Assembly: GCA_022885665.1 (NCBI GenBank)
Contig: JAGQDJ010000172.1
Location: forward strand, 48,018 to 112,017
Source of the DNA: Triops longicaudatus
Lineage: Eukaryota > Arthropoda > Branchiopoda > Notostraca > Triopsidae
Reading direction: 5' to 3'
DNA: 64,000 nt
The translations under genes were made by a program, and so were the position numbers. Positions 11,574-24,300 of the stretch are shown here, one piece after another. The stretch's first letter is position 1, and every line of letters begins with the position of its first letter. A model generated the notes under the pieces. That model was not told the origin of the DNA, searched no databases, and saw nothing but the letters and a program-made list of their open reading frames with translations.

Positions 11574-14500
11574 TAATCCTGAAATTAACTCACATATTCC
11601 TCCAATATATTTGACTTATGAACAAAAAATATATTAAAGACTTGCAATGATCAGTGGAATACACATTGTGGTGCATGACATGACAATGTTTTCACGGTGC
11701 ACCCGAGAATGATGCACTTTTCTGTGTTTTCGTTAGTAACTCGTTGGCTGGAAGTTCACACCACACAGAAGTGAGAAACAGGACACTAAAAGCCCCGAAT
11801 AAGGCTTCTTGCAGATCAAGATAGTGGCGTTTAATGCGTCCTCCAAAGCTTTAGGCATTTCAGCAAGAAATGCTATTGAAGTCGACAATTATCATCTAGA
11901 CAATATAGCATCGGTAGAAGAAAACATAATGGGGAGCCGCGAACTTAGATTGACATAACGCGTATGCTGAACACATGGAGTAACAATTAAAATTTGGGAA
12001 AAGGTCATCTACTGCGCTTTATCTACTTTATTGTCATTTTGGGATTTCACCGAAACAAGTCAGTCATTTCAGGATTTTCTATTATCCCCCGCGGCTTTTC
12101 ACCGACCGAAAAAATAACACCTTCGGGAGCTTTTTACGTGACGGACATGAAAGCTTACTGACTGCACGTCTTCCTATTTTTTCAAACTTGGGAGCTCTAG
12201 AAAGCTCCTGCATTGACGACTTCCATGAAGTCCTTCGCAAACCCCACTTGTTTAGGATGATCAAGTGAGTTCTTCGCACTTCCAAAGAATTTTGCAAGGT
12301 ATTTCCTTCTGGTACGACTTGTGACCGGTGAGTCGCTTTGTAAAATCGTGGCTGTTTCTTCTTCATGTGGCATAGTAGACTGCATGAAGAGGATTTCGAT
12401 GTAGAGCATGACTTCGAACAGAGCTTACATTTCGCTTGGAAGTTTTCATCAGGAATGGGCTTAGGAACCTCAAAATATTCGTAAATTACCGGACTGAACT
12501 ACGTTGCAAATCCTCAAAATGAATTGCGTGATTAACTTCTACAAAATTCTTCTTTTCTGCATTCTCCATTTCCTTCTCCATTTCTTCTTTTTACAAAGAA
12601 ACATAGGCGTCTGCTTATTAAAACATCTCACAAACGACTGACCTCGTTTTTCTCTGCCTTCGACTATCTTACAGGGTTAGAACAATCGCGAAGACGCTCG
12701 AATCTTTTAGATTTTTATTACTTGGTTCCCAAAAGAAGAGAGTAGAGGATAGTACACGTCCAAAAGTGGAAGATACAGCTAAAACTTATACGTGTTCTTT
12801 CTGACGAAGTTGTGTGGATAAGATTTTTTATTATTATTTTTTGTAAAAAAAGTAACTTAGAAGTCAATTTGTCAAAAGTCTAGTCTTTTTTTTCAAGTCA
12901 ATTCTTACAAGACCACCCCTTTCTCAAGTCAAGTCACTTTTAAGCAATGCACAAAATCAATTCATAGTCAACGAAAAATGTAACTTGACTTACGCCCAGC
13001 TCTGCTTCTTAGCATAACGAAGCAAAGTTATGTTTTGGCACATTTCGTGACAACATGAAGTTGAAAGTACAGTAAACTCTCTCTTATCCGTAGACAGTTT
13101 AACCGCACTTGCTGACGTTGAAAAAGTTGCTGGTAAAAAATGGAAAATGGCGCGATATTTTAGATACGGTTCTGGAGAAGTGCAAGACATTGTCGTTGAA
13201 CATGTCTAGGCATCTATTCGTTTCAACCTGAATTGGATGTCACATTTTTACTTGGGTTTAAATTTCTTCACATTTCGTAGTAAAATCGCTTACGGCTGCA
13301 GTAAGCGTAAGGGAATCAGTGTGCTCATCCACCATGCCGTCAGAAGAAATCTCTTTTTGCTCTTATTACCAGAATTCTCAAATGCCACTAAGCACCACTT
13401 ATATTCGAAAAAAAAAATAAAACTAGGTAATTGAACAGAAATACGCAAGCAGACTACTTCTCAGCAACTGACTGGCGTGCGGACGCCAAATTCTCGTCGG
13501 TGGTCCATGCGTGCTGACTACGAAACGCAGTTGCCAATTTTTAAATACCTTTATTTATTTATTTATTTATTTTTTTGCTTACCTTAAGCGGTTCGTTGCA
13601 GGAGGTTGAATTCGTTGTGCGAAGCATTTTTTCGCCTTTGCGCGAGTTCGTTGTATAAGTTATTCGCAATACAATGCTTTCGTTAAATTGGGTACCACAG
13701 TTTTTGAAAGCTTCCTTTCCGCTTTTTCTGCTTCTTCTTTTTAAACAACAAAAGTTATTTAATTAAAAGGAAATTATCAAATGTGTACAGTTCAACCACG
13801 CTAACAACACCTATGATATTTTCTTTAAAAATAGGACTTTTGAATCGTTGTGGTGCAATTTCTTTTTTTGTGTTCGAGGTTGTACCTGTGCGTGGAATAG
13901 TGTTGGACGTGTCTTTTGGAAAAATAAATTCTCACACACGGCACCACGGAAGTGAAAGCTCAGTAGCTTATTCGATTCTCCACGGTAAACAAGAGTTCTG
14001 AAGGTCTTTCTTCTGTTTTCACGATCAAGATTTACCGAAATATACTGTACCAGAAAAACGAAATGAAAACGCGCTTTTTTTCAAAGTAACCCCGAGTTGA
14101 CGGTATTGTCGATAAATATTATGGGGTAAGGCACTCTTTTGCTTCAATCTCTATCTCTTTTTCTGTATGTCTAATACTTATCCATTTAATTAGCCAATGA
14201 AACTGCTGCATCAGTCTTTGTTTTTTGTTAAAAATGCTTCCTCAAACAACTTTACGCTCTGACTTTACGCTCTTAAACTCCTTAGCCATAGTAGGTAAAG
14301 CAAAATTCAGCAGCTCAAATTCGGACCATTTTGACGTCGACTTCCAATTCAATTGACTTTTCACACAGATCAAAGTTTGTACTCAAAATAATTTTTCTTT
14401 AATAGATTTGGTTGGTTGGTTTAAAACACAACCGACATCGCACTTGCCATGTGTTGTCGTCTTCGGGATCATTCAATACGGAGAAACTGAAATAAGAATG

Positions 14501-15189
14501 TTGACTTATTTTCACTAATAGACTGTTTAAAAGTTCTCCCAGTTATTGGGAATTTGTTTGATAATTTACTGCCAAATCGTCCAATGGGTATCCTTGCTGA
14601 TGTGAACCGAAACTTTACGGACAATAGTGTTCAACAATATTCAATACCTTTTTCGAAACCGGCGTCAAAGTTACCTCCACGTTCCACCCACAAGATATGG
14701 CTTGAGTGAAAGTGTTCAATCGATCTTAGTAGCTCTTGTCACTTTTGCAGATTAAGATAATCTCTTCCTATTCACATTTTTCTCTAGCATCCTCTCGAGT
14801 TATGGACTTCCCTTTGACGACGAAATGAAAAATAAAACTAACGAGATAAATGGCTTCAAATCGGGCTGCGGTCTTCTTTAGTTACAAAACGTTTATAAGA
14901 ACTTCAAAACGTTAGAAACATTTGTAGGAAGCCTCTTATGGAAAGCCAGACTTAATCTTTCGGAACCGGGGGGCGTGTTGTGCACTAATCTCAAAAAGGG
15001 GTGGATACTTTGAGGGAAATGACGCTATCGCGCTCTTTCAGGTTTCTTCCTGTGGCTTCAAGACAGTGCAAGAAGACTTGTCTATAAAGCTTTTATCGCT
15101 TTATACATTTCTGTCTGACGCATAATAGGGTAACCATCCAAATACAACAATTTGATAGAATAACGCATTAAATTCGCATAGTACACACC
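11574..15189. other. Intergenic spacer between the quinone reductase and laminin gamma
   Basis: No supported gene. Two overlapping open frames on the minus strand near 12080-12410 have somewhat coding-like composition but no recognised motif, and no splice context was established. A (TTTA)n-like run lies near 13550-13572. Confidence 0.5.
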
Positions 15190-15377
15190 GTTGGTAAGAC
15201 GTTTTCTTTCTCCCGGCATCAGGGTTCACAAGCTCCGCCTCCTGGCAGCGCTCGAGTCGCTAGCGGGCTGGCGCAGTGAGGGGAAGCGGCTTCGGCCAGC
15301 GTTGGTTCCGTTTAGTGTGGTTGCCGAGCTCTCGCTGTGGAGAGCGGTCAGGACAAGACCAGGCAGCAGTTAGGACG
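15190..15377 (+). promoter_or_regulatory. GC-rich 5' UTR/promoter of laminin gamma
   Basis: Base composition switches abruptly from AT-rich to CpG-containing GC-rich at about 15185 and stays so through exon 1. This suggests the transcription start and 5' UTR lie here. No clear TATA box was picked out. The first ATG in the laminin frame is at 15378, with an A at position -3. Confidence 0.5.
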
Positions 15378-18300
15378 ATGACGTCCCGCGTGCGTGGTGC
15401 AGCCGGGGGGCAGCAACCTCGCGGCTCTAGTGCTGGAATGTTGGCCGGTGCAGTAGTGACAAACGCGAAGAAACCAGGCTGCGGCCCAAGAATGTGTGGC
15501 CCTCTAGGCTCCAAGTTAACGCTGCTTGTGTTGGTGATGTCACTTGTGAGTGTAATTAAGGGACAAAGTGATGTAGATGAGTTACAGGTGTCGCGCGGTG
15601 GAAGCCGCTGCTACGATGAAGACGGAGAAGCCCAGGTAACAATGGAATCTTTCCTCTCGCTTTGCGTGTAAGGCTGAAACACAGTTCGCAAACCGACGCA
15701 AGGTTTTTAACGCGCCAATGGCCGTAACCTTGAGCATTTTTTTCTTCTAACGTGGAGTTAATTGAGACCACCCTCCAAGAAGGGGCTTCGAGTTTTCTCC
15801 ACTTTCCCTTCTAACGGTCAGTTTGGCAGGAAGCCGCGGAAGATGGCCGTGTTTACCTTTTACACCCTTCGGGAATAAGTTATTAATAGCAACAGTCAGT
15901 TAGACGCTGACTATATAAATGTTTTACTACAAAGCTATTCTTCGTGTGAGTTAAGGTTATGTTAGTTTAAATGAGTTAACTTAGGTTAGTATGAGTTATT
16001 TTAACTTGGGTTGGTAAAGTTAGCACAGATTGAACTATTGAGACCGTGTAAGCTAGGTTAGAGTACGTTAAACTAGTTCAGTTCAAGTTACCATGGATTA
16101 GATTTGGTAGGCTACACTATTGAGTTAAGGTATGTGAAGCTAAGTGAGGTAAATTATTTCAAGCTTGTTGAGTTAGTTCAGTTAGGCTAAGTTAGTTTGG
16201 GTTAAGTAATCTCTGAAAGGTTAAGTTTGGTTAAATAAATTAGGTTAAGTTAGATACGATGTGTTAAGCTAGCTAGAAAAGGTAGATTTGGCTAAGTTGG
16301 TCTGGCTAGGTTATCAAGGAAAAGTTTGATAAGTTTTTATTTAGTTAGGTTAAGTTAGTTATAAAAAGTTAGGTTAGGGTTGTGTTAATCCAGTTTAGTA
16401 ACTAAGCTCAGATAGAATAGCTAGGTAAGATAAGTTAAACTATTTGATATATGTTAAGCTTAAGTTAGCTAGATTGGCTAAGTTAGGTTAAGTTATGTTA
16501 GACTTCGTACGTTATATTAGATTAGTTAACATCGGTTAAAGGAGGTTTAACTACTTAGGGTAGGTGAAGTTAGCCAGGAAAAGTTAGGTTAATGAAAGCT
16601 AGGTTGCGGTATGTTTAGCTAAGTAAAGTTAAGAAAGCTAAGTTAGTTTAGTTTAATTTCTTAGCCTGATTTTAATGAGCCAGAAATATAGGTTAGATAG
16701 TTTTAAGTCAAGATAGCATAAATTAAGCTAGTAAAGAAATGCTAGGTTGCGATTAGGTCAAGCTAGGTTGGCTAGAAAGTTAGGTTACGTTAAACTTGGT
16801 TAGTATTAAGCTTAAGCTAGCTGGGTTAAATTAAACTAGGGCAGTTAGTGTCAAGATTATTAAGATAGCTTAGCTCGATTGGGTAAGTTGCGTTACGTGA
16901 AATAAGGTTCATGTTAGTGTATATTTTAAAAATCTGAAAACTCCGGTATAAGATTATCGGCATCTTAAAAATAGTTGGTTAAAACGAAAAAAGTACCGAA
17001 TTATACATTTGCTTTTAAATTTGGTTCTTGCCTCTATTCTTTAGTTTTAGGCGATTTTGTCGAAGTTTTTAAGTAAATACACCTAGCTAAGCAACGGCCA
17101 TTGCTATAACAGGACTTGCACGCTTAAATCCATGTCAACCACAATTCATTCATGCACGGCTTTTCATTCACTCGCTGCGGTTGCGTTTTGGCACTGGAAC
17201 CTACCTGCCTTTAAACAACGCCGTGTCCATTTAGGGAGCGTATTATGTACCTGTTATCAAGCAACGGGCTTAAATGGTGTTCCTTGGTCGTTTTTCTTCG
17301 ACTTGTTCTTTCGTATTTATACCTTTTAGTCCTCTTATTAGACTGTAGCTAATAACGCGCACATAAAGAAATAAAGAAACAAAAATGAAATAAAAAATAA
17401 TATTAAAGAAGATTATTGAGTAAATTCAAAGAAGGAAAGCGAAGAGGCTACTCACGAATCGCACTAATATGGAAATCCTTGAAATGTTGTATAATTCGAA
17501 TAATGTACTAAAAAAGGCAACTGACATAAAAAATTGTATCTGTACAGAAGACCTTGTGAGGCTCGTTGAAGAAAAGCTAAATTTAAGGTTAGGTTAGCTT
17601 AAATTAAGTTAGACTAGTCGAGTTTAAGCCGATTTTCCTTGCGTAGTTTAAGTAAACCAAACTTCGCGTAGCTTAACTTAGCCTAATCCAGCCAAAAGTA
17701 CGCCAATTTTTGTAAAACTAAATAAACTAGTCGTACAAGAGGAATATGTAGCTTTGTTAAGTTACGTTAGAGTTACGCTAGTTAACTTTCGCCAATATAA
17801 GGTCTAAATTGGTTTAAGTAAGTTTTCTTATAGCTTTAGATTACTATAAGAGCGCTTTTGAAACACTGATTCTGGAAGGGGAGGACTTACAGCGGCACTC
17901 ATATTTCGTGGGGAAGTTACGCTTTTCATTCCAAAATTAACACGGCTAATGAATCAAAGAGCAACCTAAATGCACTAACCTACAAGGGTGTTCATACACA
18001 AATATTGATTTATGAATGAATATTTATTAAATACTAAATACAGCGAATTCAAACTGTCAATATTGGTGAATACATTGCCCTTCCTTAAAAATCGCCCATT
18101 TACGACGTAGTGTTTACGTCACTGAAGTGCACTGTTTGTATTACCAGCTAGGCACTAGTGTTGTTTGCGCTAAATTTCCGTTATTGGGTAGCTGGCTTCG
18201 GTTACGTTAGGTCTCTGTCGTATAAACAATCAAAGTCAACTGCACAAAACAGTGTACCAGCGACTCAGTTCGCGCCGGGGCTTGACATTTGGCTCCGGTT

Positions 18301-21300
18301 AACGGTTTGGCCTCCATACGTTTGGCGTTGGTGCCACATTACGTTCTCTGGAAGACCTTTTCTCCTCCCCTTTTGAGTCTGCTAACGGACGGCACAGGCA
18401 GGATGAAAAGATAGCATTACGCTTATGTCTGAGAAAAAGGTTCACTGCGAGTTCCTTTCAACCTTTTTGGAAGAAAACTCGAGTTAGGTTAGTTGAGCTA
18501 CGGTAAGTTAGGCACGTTTTTCCACCACATGTTTTTTCTTATAAAGTAGTTGTTAAGCTGTTCAAACCATTTAAGACTTGACAGAATTGACGTGCGGTAA
18601 AGCCCTGAAAAAGTGCAGTAATGCTCTCCACCTGCGCAGACCGGATAAGACCTGCCTCAATACACCAGAACGTTATAATGCGTAAACGTTGATCGTGTTT
18701 GTGCAGAGATGGGTTGCATATATTCACGGTTTATCCTAAGTGTTCATCTCGACTCTGCAATGCACTGTACATCCCGATCTGTGCAGTATCGCAGTGTAGG
18801 TTGACTGTTCTCAGAAGATAATAAGTCGACAACGAGTTCTTGGCCGAAAGTCAAAAGCTACTCGAGCGTGGAGACCCTTTTTCACTTTTCAGACGTGTAA
18901 GGGGACTTCAGACATACGGAGGATGTTTGACTGTATTAAACACGAAGCAACCAATTTTCCTCGAATTATTGTTGAAAGTAGTATCTAATTTGTTGAGTTT
19001 TCTTTAGAGTATGCCGCACATAAGAGCATAGCTAGAATTACTTGCCACATAGATAAAAAGAAAGTGATACAATTCTCCTCAATTCAAGCATTGAACAACT
19101 CACTAGACGACCATTTCGGCTGTAAAATTTTTGAAACTAAACAATTTTGAAGAGACTATATGTTTCAGATTAGTCCGAAAAGGAAAAGTTAATAAATAAT
19201 AATAATAATAATAATAATAAAAATGTAATAACCGTTGGTCATTGTACGGCTTTCCTTTATGGTATCCTGTAGTGGAGAATTCATTATTGCAACAATCAAC
19301 TCTTTTGTCACTCTTTCCCGGTTTCATTCCGGTTTCAACCTTTGACCCAGTCAGTCGCAAGAAATTCTACCACTGAACAACCCCAAATTTAATTGTTGTC
19401 CAAATCTGCTTTTTCGTACTAACACAACAGTTAAAATCTCGTGATTAGTTAAAGGAAAAATTCTCCCTTTAGTTGCTATTCATCCGAAACGGAATATTTT
19501 GTATTTTTGCCATTTTTTTCGTTAATTTTTTTTCTGATTGATGGGTAGCTAATTGTAGTTTCCTCGTTTTCTGTGAACAATTCGGATAAATATTTTACTA
19601 TCATCTGAATTGCATGAGCAAATATTATGAACGTAATTCTTAAACCCATTTCGTATTTTTCCACCTACATCTTCAGCTGTACAGATATATTGTATAGTGC
19701 GTAAACAATCTTGTGGAACAAAAAAATAACTCGTTTCTCAATGCAACAAAAAGCAAAAAATTTTGTCTCTCAATGCAACAAAATTAGTTTTTTTTTCAAG
19801 TTTAGGTGTAAATAGAAAATAATGCTTGGTTTAAAAGTCTATTTGACGTTATTTTTGCAATAGAAATCCAATATAAAGTAATTTCAGAATTTACACTGTA
19901 GCAAACCTTTTCCCTTCTTGTCTACTCACTATTCAACTTAGGTATTGTTCTTCTTTTCTACATAGCCTTGGAATGTATTTTCGTTTTTCTTTCCTGGGCT
20001 CCATACAATTCGGAAATCCTTTTGACGAGTCCGTATGGAATACGCAACTGCCTGACCGATATGTGTACTCTGTCGAGTTTCTGCTGAATAAAAGTTTGTT
20101 GCAACACTTTGAAACATTGCCAATATCAGATGACGTAAATTGAGATTCAAAGCAAAAAGTTAACGTAGCTTTCTCAGCGTGAGCTTACTCACGTCATCCT
20201 TTGCCTTAAAACGTTAGTTACATACAAAAATTCATCACTGGGTCGTCCTTTGTTTTGCCACAAGATTCTTACATTTTTACAATTCTTCTAGAACACTGAC
20301 GTTGTCAAATCGGTTCAAATTTTTCCCTCGAAAGCTTAATCTAAGCTTCTAATCTTTCACAACCCATGTCCAACTCATGGCCGCGTTGGGTCGCCAGGAA
20401 TGCTGGACCCTTCGTAGTAATCTGATGACAAACTCGGTTGGTTAACATTTGCTTTTGTTAACGGCTGCTGATTTTCTTTCTTATTTTCGTCCTAGAAAAA
20501 GGGTATTAAAAGACACCTTAATGTCTGTTAATTATTACGTAAACAAAATTATATCCTAATTTAACTTATTTTATAAAATTTTAAGGCATGTAAAACCGGC
20601 GTGGCTATACACACATGAGAAAGTTAATGGGAAAGACAAAACTAATATACTAAAAAATTAAGAAAGAAAGCATACTTTGTTTTTGTTGAAAAACAAAGAC
20701 AATGAAAGAAAATATTTATTATTGACAGAAATCCAGTATTTTGAAATGCATTTCTGCGGCGATATTTGGTACTATTAAAAATCTCAAAGGCAGTAAAAAT
20801 GGAAGTTTTTTTTTAAAAAAATCAGTGTTTTTTTTTATAATTTTAGTTATTGAAGTGTGCTGTATCGATTTTTTTAAAACTAGTAACCGTGGGTGTCCTT
20901 TTTCAATAGCGTTGCATTCCCGAATTCGTGAACGCGGCGTTCAGTTTGCCTGTGGAAGCCACCAACACTTGCGGCCAGCGAGGCCCCAGCGAGTTCTGTA
21001 GCCAAACCGGGGCCAAAGGTCCTGAGAAGTCCTGCGATGTCTGCGACGCGCGGGTGCCGAGTCTGTCGCATCCTTCGGACTTTCTCACCGACTTTAACAA
21101 CAACGACAACTTGACGTGGTGGCAGTCAGACACCATGTTCGAAGGCATCCAAAACCCCAATCAAGTCAATCTCACCTTACATCTCCGTAAGTATTCCGTT
21201 TTAGACGAGGTTGTGGAATAGTGTTACGGCGATCAATTTCTTGCTTACGTTCGAGTTACTTGCTCAAGGCTTCTGTTTTCCCAAGCAGAAAATAAATAAA

Positions 21301-24300
21301 AAGTAAAAGAAAAAATATAAAGAAAATTTTGAAAATAAAAATAGAAAAAAGAAATAAGACGCAATAAAAATAAAATATTAAAAGGAAAAAGAAAAGAAGA
21401 AAATAACGAATATTGCGGTGTAGTTCGCCTAAAACCCCAGATAATCAACGAAATAAGAAAAATTTAATGTTTGTCAAAAAATATTTATTGATATTTTTTT
21501 TACCAAATTAGCGGATATTTTCTTTAAATTAGCTGATTCTGTAGCTCTTAACTTAAAAAGTTGACTAGTTTTTCATGGAGAAGGTAATACTTGTTCCTGC
21601 ATGAGATGTTCGTCAATGTAAACTAGTAAAAAAGAACAGGAAAATCTTGATTAGTACCTAAATAGCGACTTTAAGTCAGTATTTGTCATTTTTTTGGCGT
21701 TTATACCCGAATATTGCATATCGTGAAGGCCCTTTTTAGCTAACGTGAGTAACCTCCAGTTATCCAACAGTACAATTTGTCACAGCATTGTGCAAAGAAA
21801 AAGCAATGTTACCTAGTTTTGGGTAATATGACTTAGTCGCATAAGCCACTCCCTAAGTTGCATTGCAAGGTACAGTAGGGCTTGGTACACGTGGAGGACG
21901 TAAACCGGCGCAAGTAATGTAAAATCTATCTGAAATTTTGAAAACGTGATGAAGTAAAAATCTCGTAAGCCGCGTAAGTCGGAGAGAGGCACTGAATAGC
22001 ATTATAGAGCTTAATACGCGCAAGACGAGGTAGCAGCGTATAAGCGATGTCGACTGGAGTGAAGTCTTTGCAAATTGTAAACACTGAGCTCTAATTGTGT
22101 TGGTACGTTTTTTTATGTTTCAGTCTCTTAGGTACTTGAGTGAAGACTGTCAAAAATCCTTAAATCAAAGCTTGAAGGCTTGCATACTGCGTAAATCCAA
22201 GTCCTCGCACTTAATAGCATTGTACGGGATACAGCAAATGACGCTTAACACGAGAAAACAAAGTGTGAGAGGCAGGGTTGTGTAATTATTACAAGTAATG
22301 GTAATTTGTAATGCCAATTCCTGATTTTGGAGAAATTGTAATACACTCATTACATTTTTCACTCTGTGAAAATGTCATGTAATGTACTTATTACAGTTTT
22401 ACTCTTGTTAAAGGCCATAAGACATTACAATTACAGTGGAAGTCACTTATAACGGTACAGGATATAACGATAACCCACCCAAACGGAAAGAAAACTTATG
22501 GTCCCGTTTTAGTCCCATTTAATTCAGTGAGAACGATGTTTGGTTTTACTGGTATCGCTCGTAACGAAAAGTTTCGCCTTAACCGATGTAATTGTGAAGT
22601 CACATGTGGTATTTTATCTCAGTACGCTAAACAGAGCGTAATTACGCATTATCCTGTGAAGAAATAACATTAATGTGCATGACGTTATTTAATAGCAAAA
22701 TACAAATATATCAGTACGCTTTTTCGTTTTAATTAGTGTCTCTTGACCCTATGTAAGGCAAATCTTACTTGTCGAAGAAACACTTTCAAAATAAAATTGA
22801 AAGTTTTTTTTAAAAAATAATAACACAAAAAAGGGCTTTACAACACTGTTCCAACACGAAACCAAACTTATCGAGTCAAGGCCAAAATCATGCGTTGTTA
22901 GGATCAGTTTTGTGTGATTTCGCAAAACCAAAGTGAAAAGGGAGTTGCCACAAAATGTTAAATTATCAAAAAAATTTCATTTCTTCTGAAATTGATATGA
23001 CAAATTACGCAGTTCTGCGCAAGTAATCGTTAAATTACTATTGTAAGGCTGAAGCAAAACTTCTTGTTGCGTAACCTGCCGGCGAAGACGGCTAAGTCTC
23101 GTTAAGGTAATCCCCAAAAGTAACACATGCAAACGTTTTAGCATTTTACCGGTTATGATCTTGCATGTGATCGATCTATTTTATTCCGTTCGAATAAATT
23201 CCAACATCTTTGGTCTGTCAATATTGACGATTCCGAACTAAACACACTTACTTCTATATTAATCGCACAGTTATACATTAAAATTTCGCTATAATGAACC
23301 CGTTGCTGGCTATTATGGAAGATTCGGAAGTTCCTATGTTATGTAACTGATAAAAATGCGTCCAGTAAAATTGACATTTTTCACAGTTTATCTGTCCGGT
23401 ACCTTTTTCAGGAATCTTCATTGCGGTATTTTACTGTATTTGCAATATTAACTAAACTATTCTGTTACAGTAACATTAATAACGTCACTGCTGAAAAAAT
23501 CCCTATTATTTATTTTATTTAACAATACATAATTTAAAAAAGGAAATGAAACAAAGAAAATAACAAAAAATAAAAAGTTTAACAATAAATTAAGTGAATT
23601 AAAAGAAACAGTATTTAACAAAGTGGTTTATATATTTTTTTTAATAACAAAATTACCCCAAAAGTAATTTGTAACAAACTTGCCATTCTAAAAAACATTG
23701 ATATTGACAATGGTTCAAATCTTGGTAGATGTAGCTCGCGGGATAGAAACCTAATGCTGTTCTAGGTTCTGTTCTCAGAGAGACAACAAGGGGTGTTTTT
23801 GTATTCGTCATTGCCAGATTTGTCTTCTCGTTTGGGTCCTTGAAACACCAAGCTGTAATCTCAAGTTCCACCGTCTGCCCCTTAAAGTTGAACCATTCCA
23901 ACTGCCTTTTCCTTTTTTTTTGTTATTATTTTTCCTTTCCCCTCGTCTTCTCTTTGGTACCGTTTACTGGACATGGTTACGAGTTTTAAAGAGTTTTTGG
24001 GGTTTTGACTGGGAACGGATGCCAGTAGCATCCCTAAACTAGTGCAACTTTTTGTTATTTTTTTTTCTATTTTAATGTTGACCAGGCGGGTTTAATAGTT
24101 TGTGAAAATGAAACCTAGGGAAATCAAGAGGAAGCCAAGGCCTAGATAATTTTTTTCTTCTTCTGTTGCTTCCAAGGCTGGAAAATATCGGGTTTACCAG
24201 TTTTATGGCCAAGTACAAAATTCTCTTCGAAAACACGAGATGCTAGTTTGGCTCCCCAGCAGCCTCTTTCTCTCGTCAGCGTCACGCTGGTAATCGGACA

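Larger units (their letters stand above)
15636..20909 (+). other. Laminin intron 1, 5.3 kb
   Basis: GT at 15636 and AG at 20909. It holds the long GTTAG-rich tract (15945-16915), a second shorter one (17590-17830) and a (TAA)n microsatellite near 19192. No nested gene was seen; the short open frames lack splice or domain support. Its position just after the signal-peptide exon is typical for regulatory content, but no specific element was identified. Confidence 0.75.

Noticed and set aside
12082..12409. Two overlapping minus-strand open frames with coding-like composition
   Set aside because: No recognised domain, no splice context, and both frames equally plausible; not supported as a gene.
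22440..22570. Possible second pogo-like element starting CAGTGGAAGTCACTTATAACGG
   Set aside because: No matching inverted end was found within 1 kb, so element limits cannot be given.
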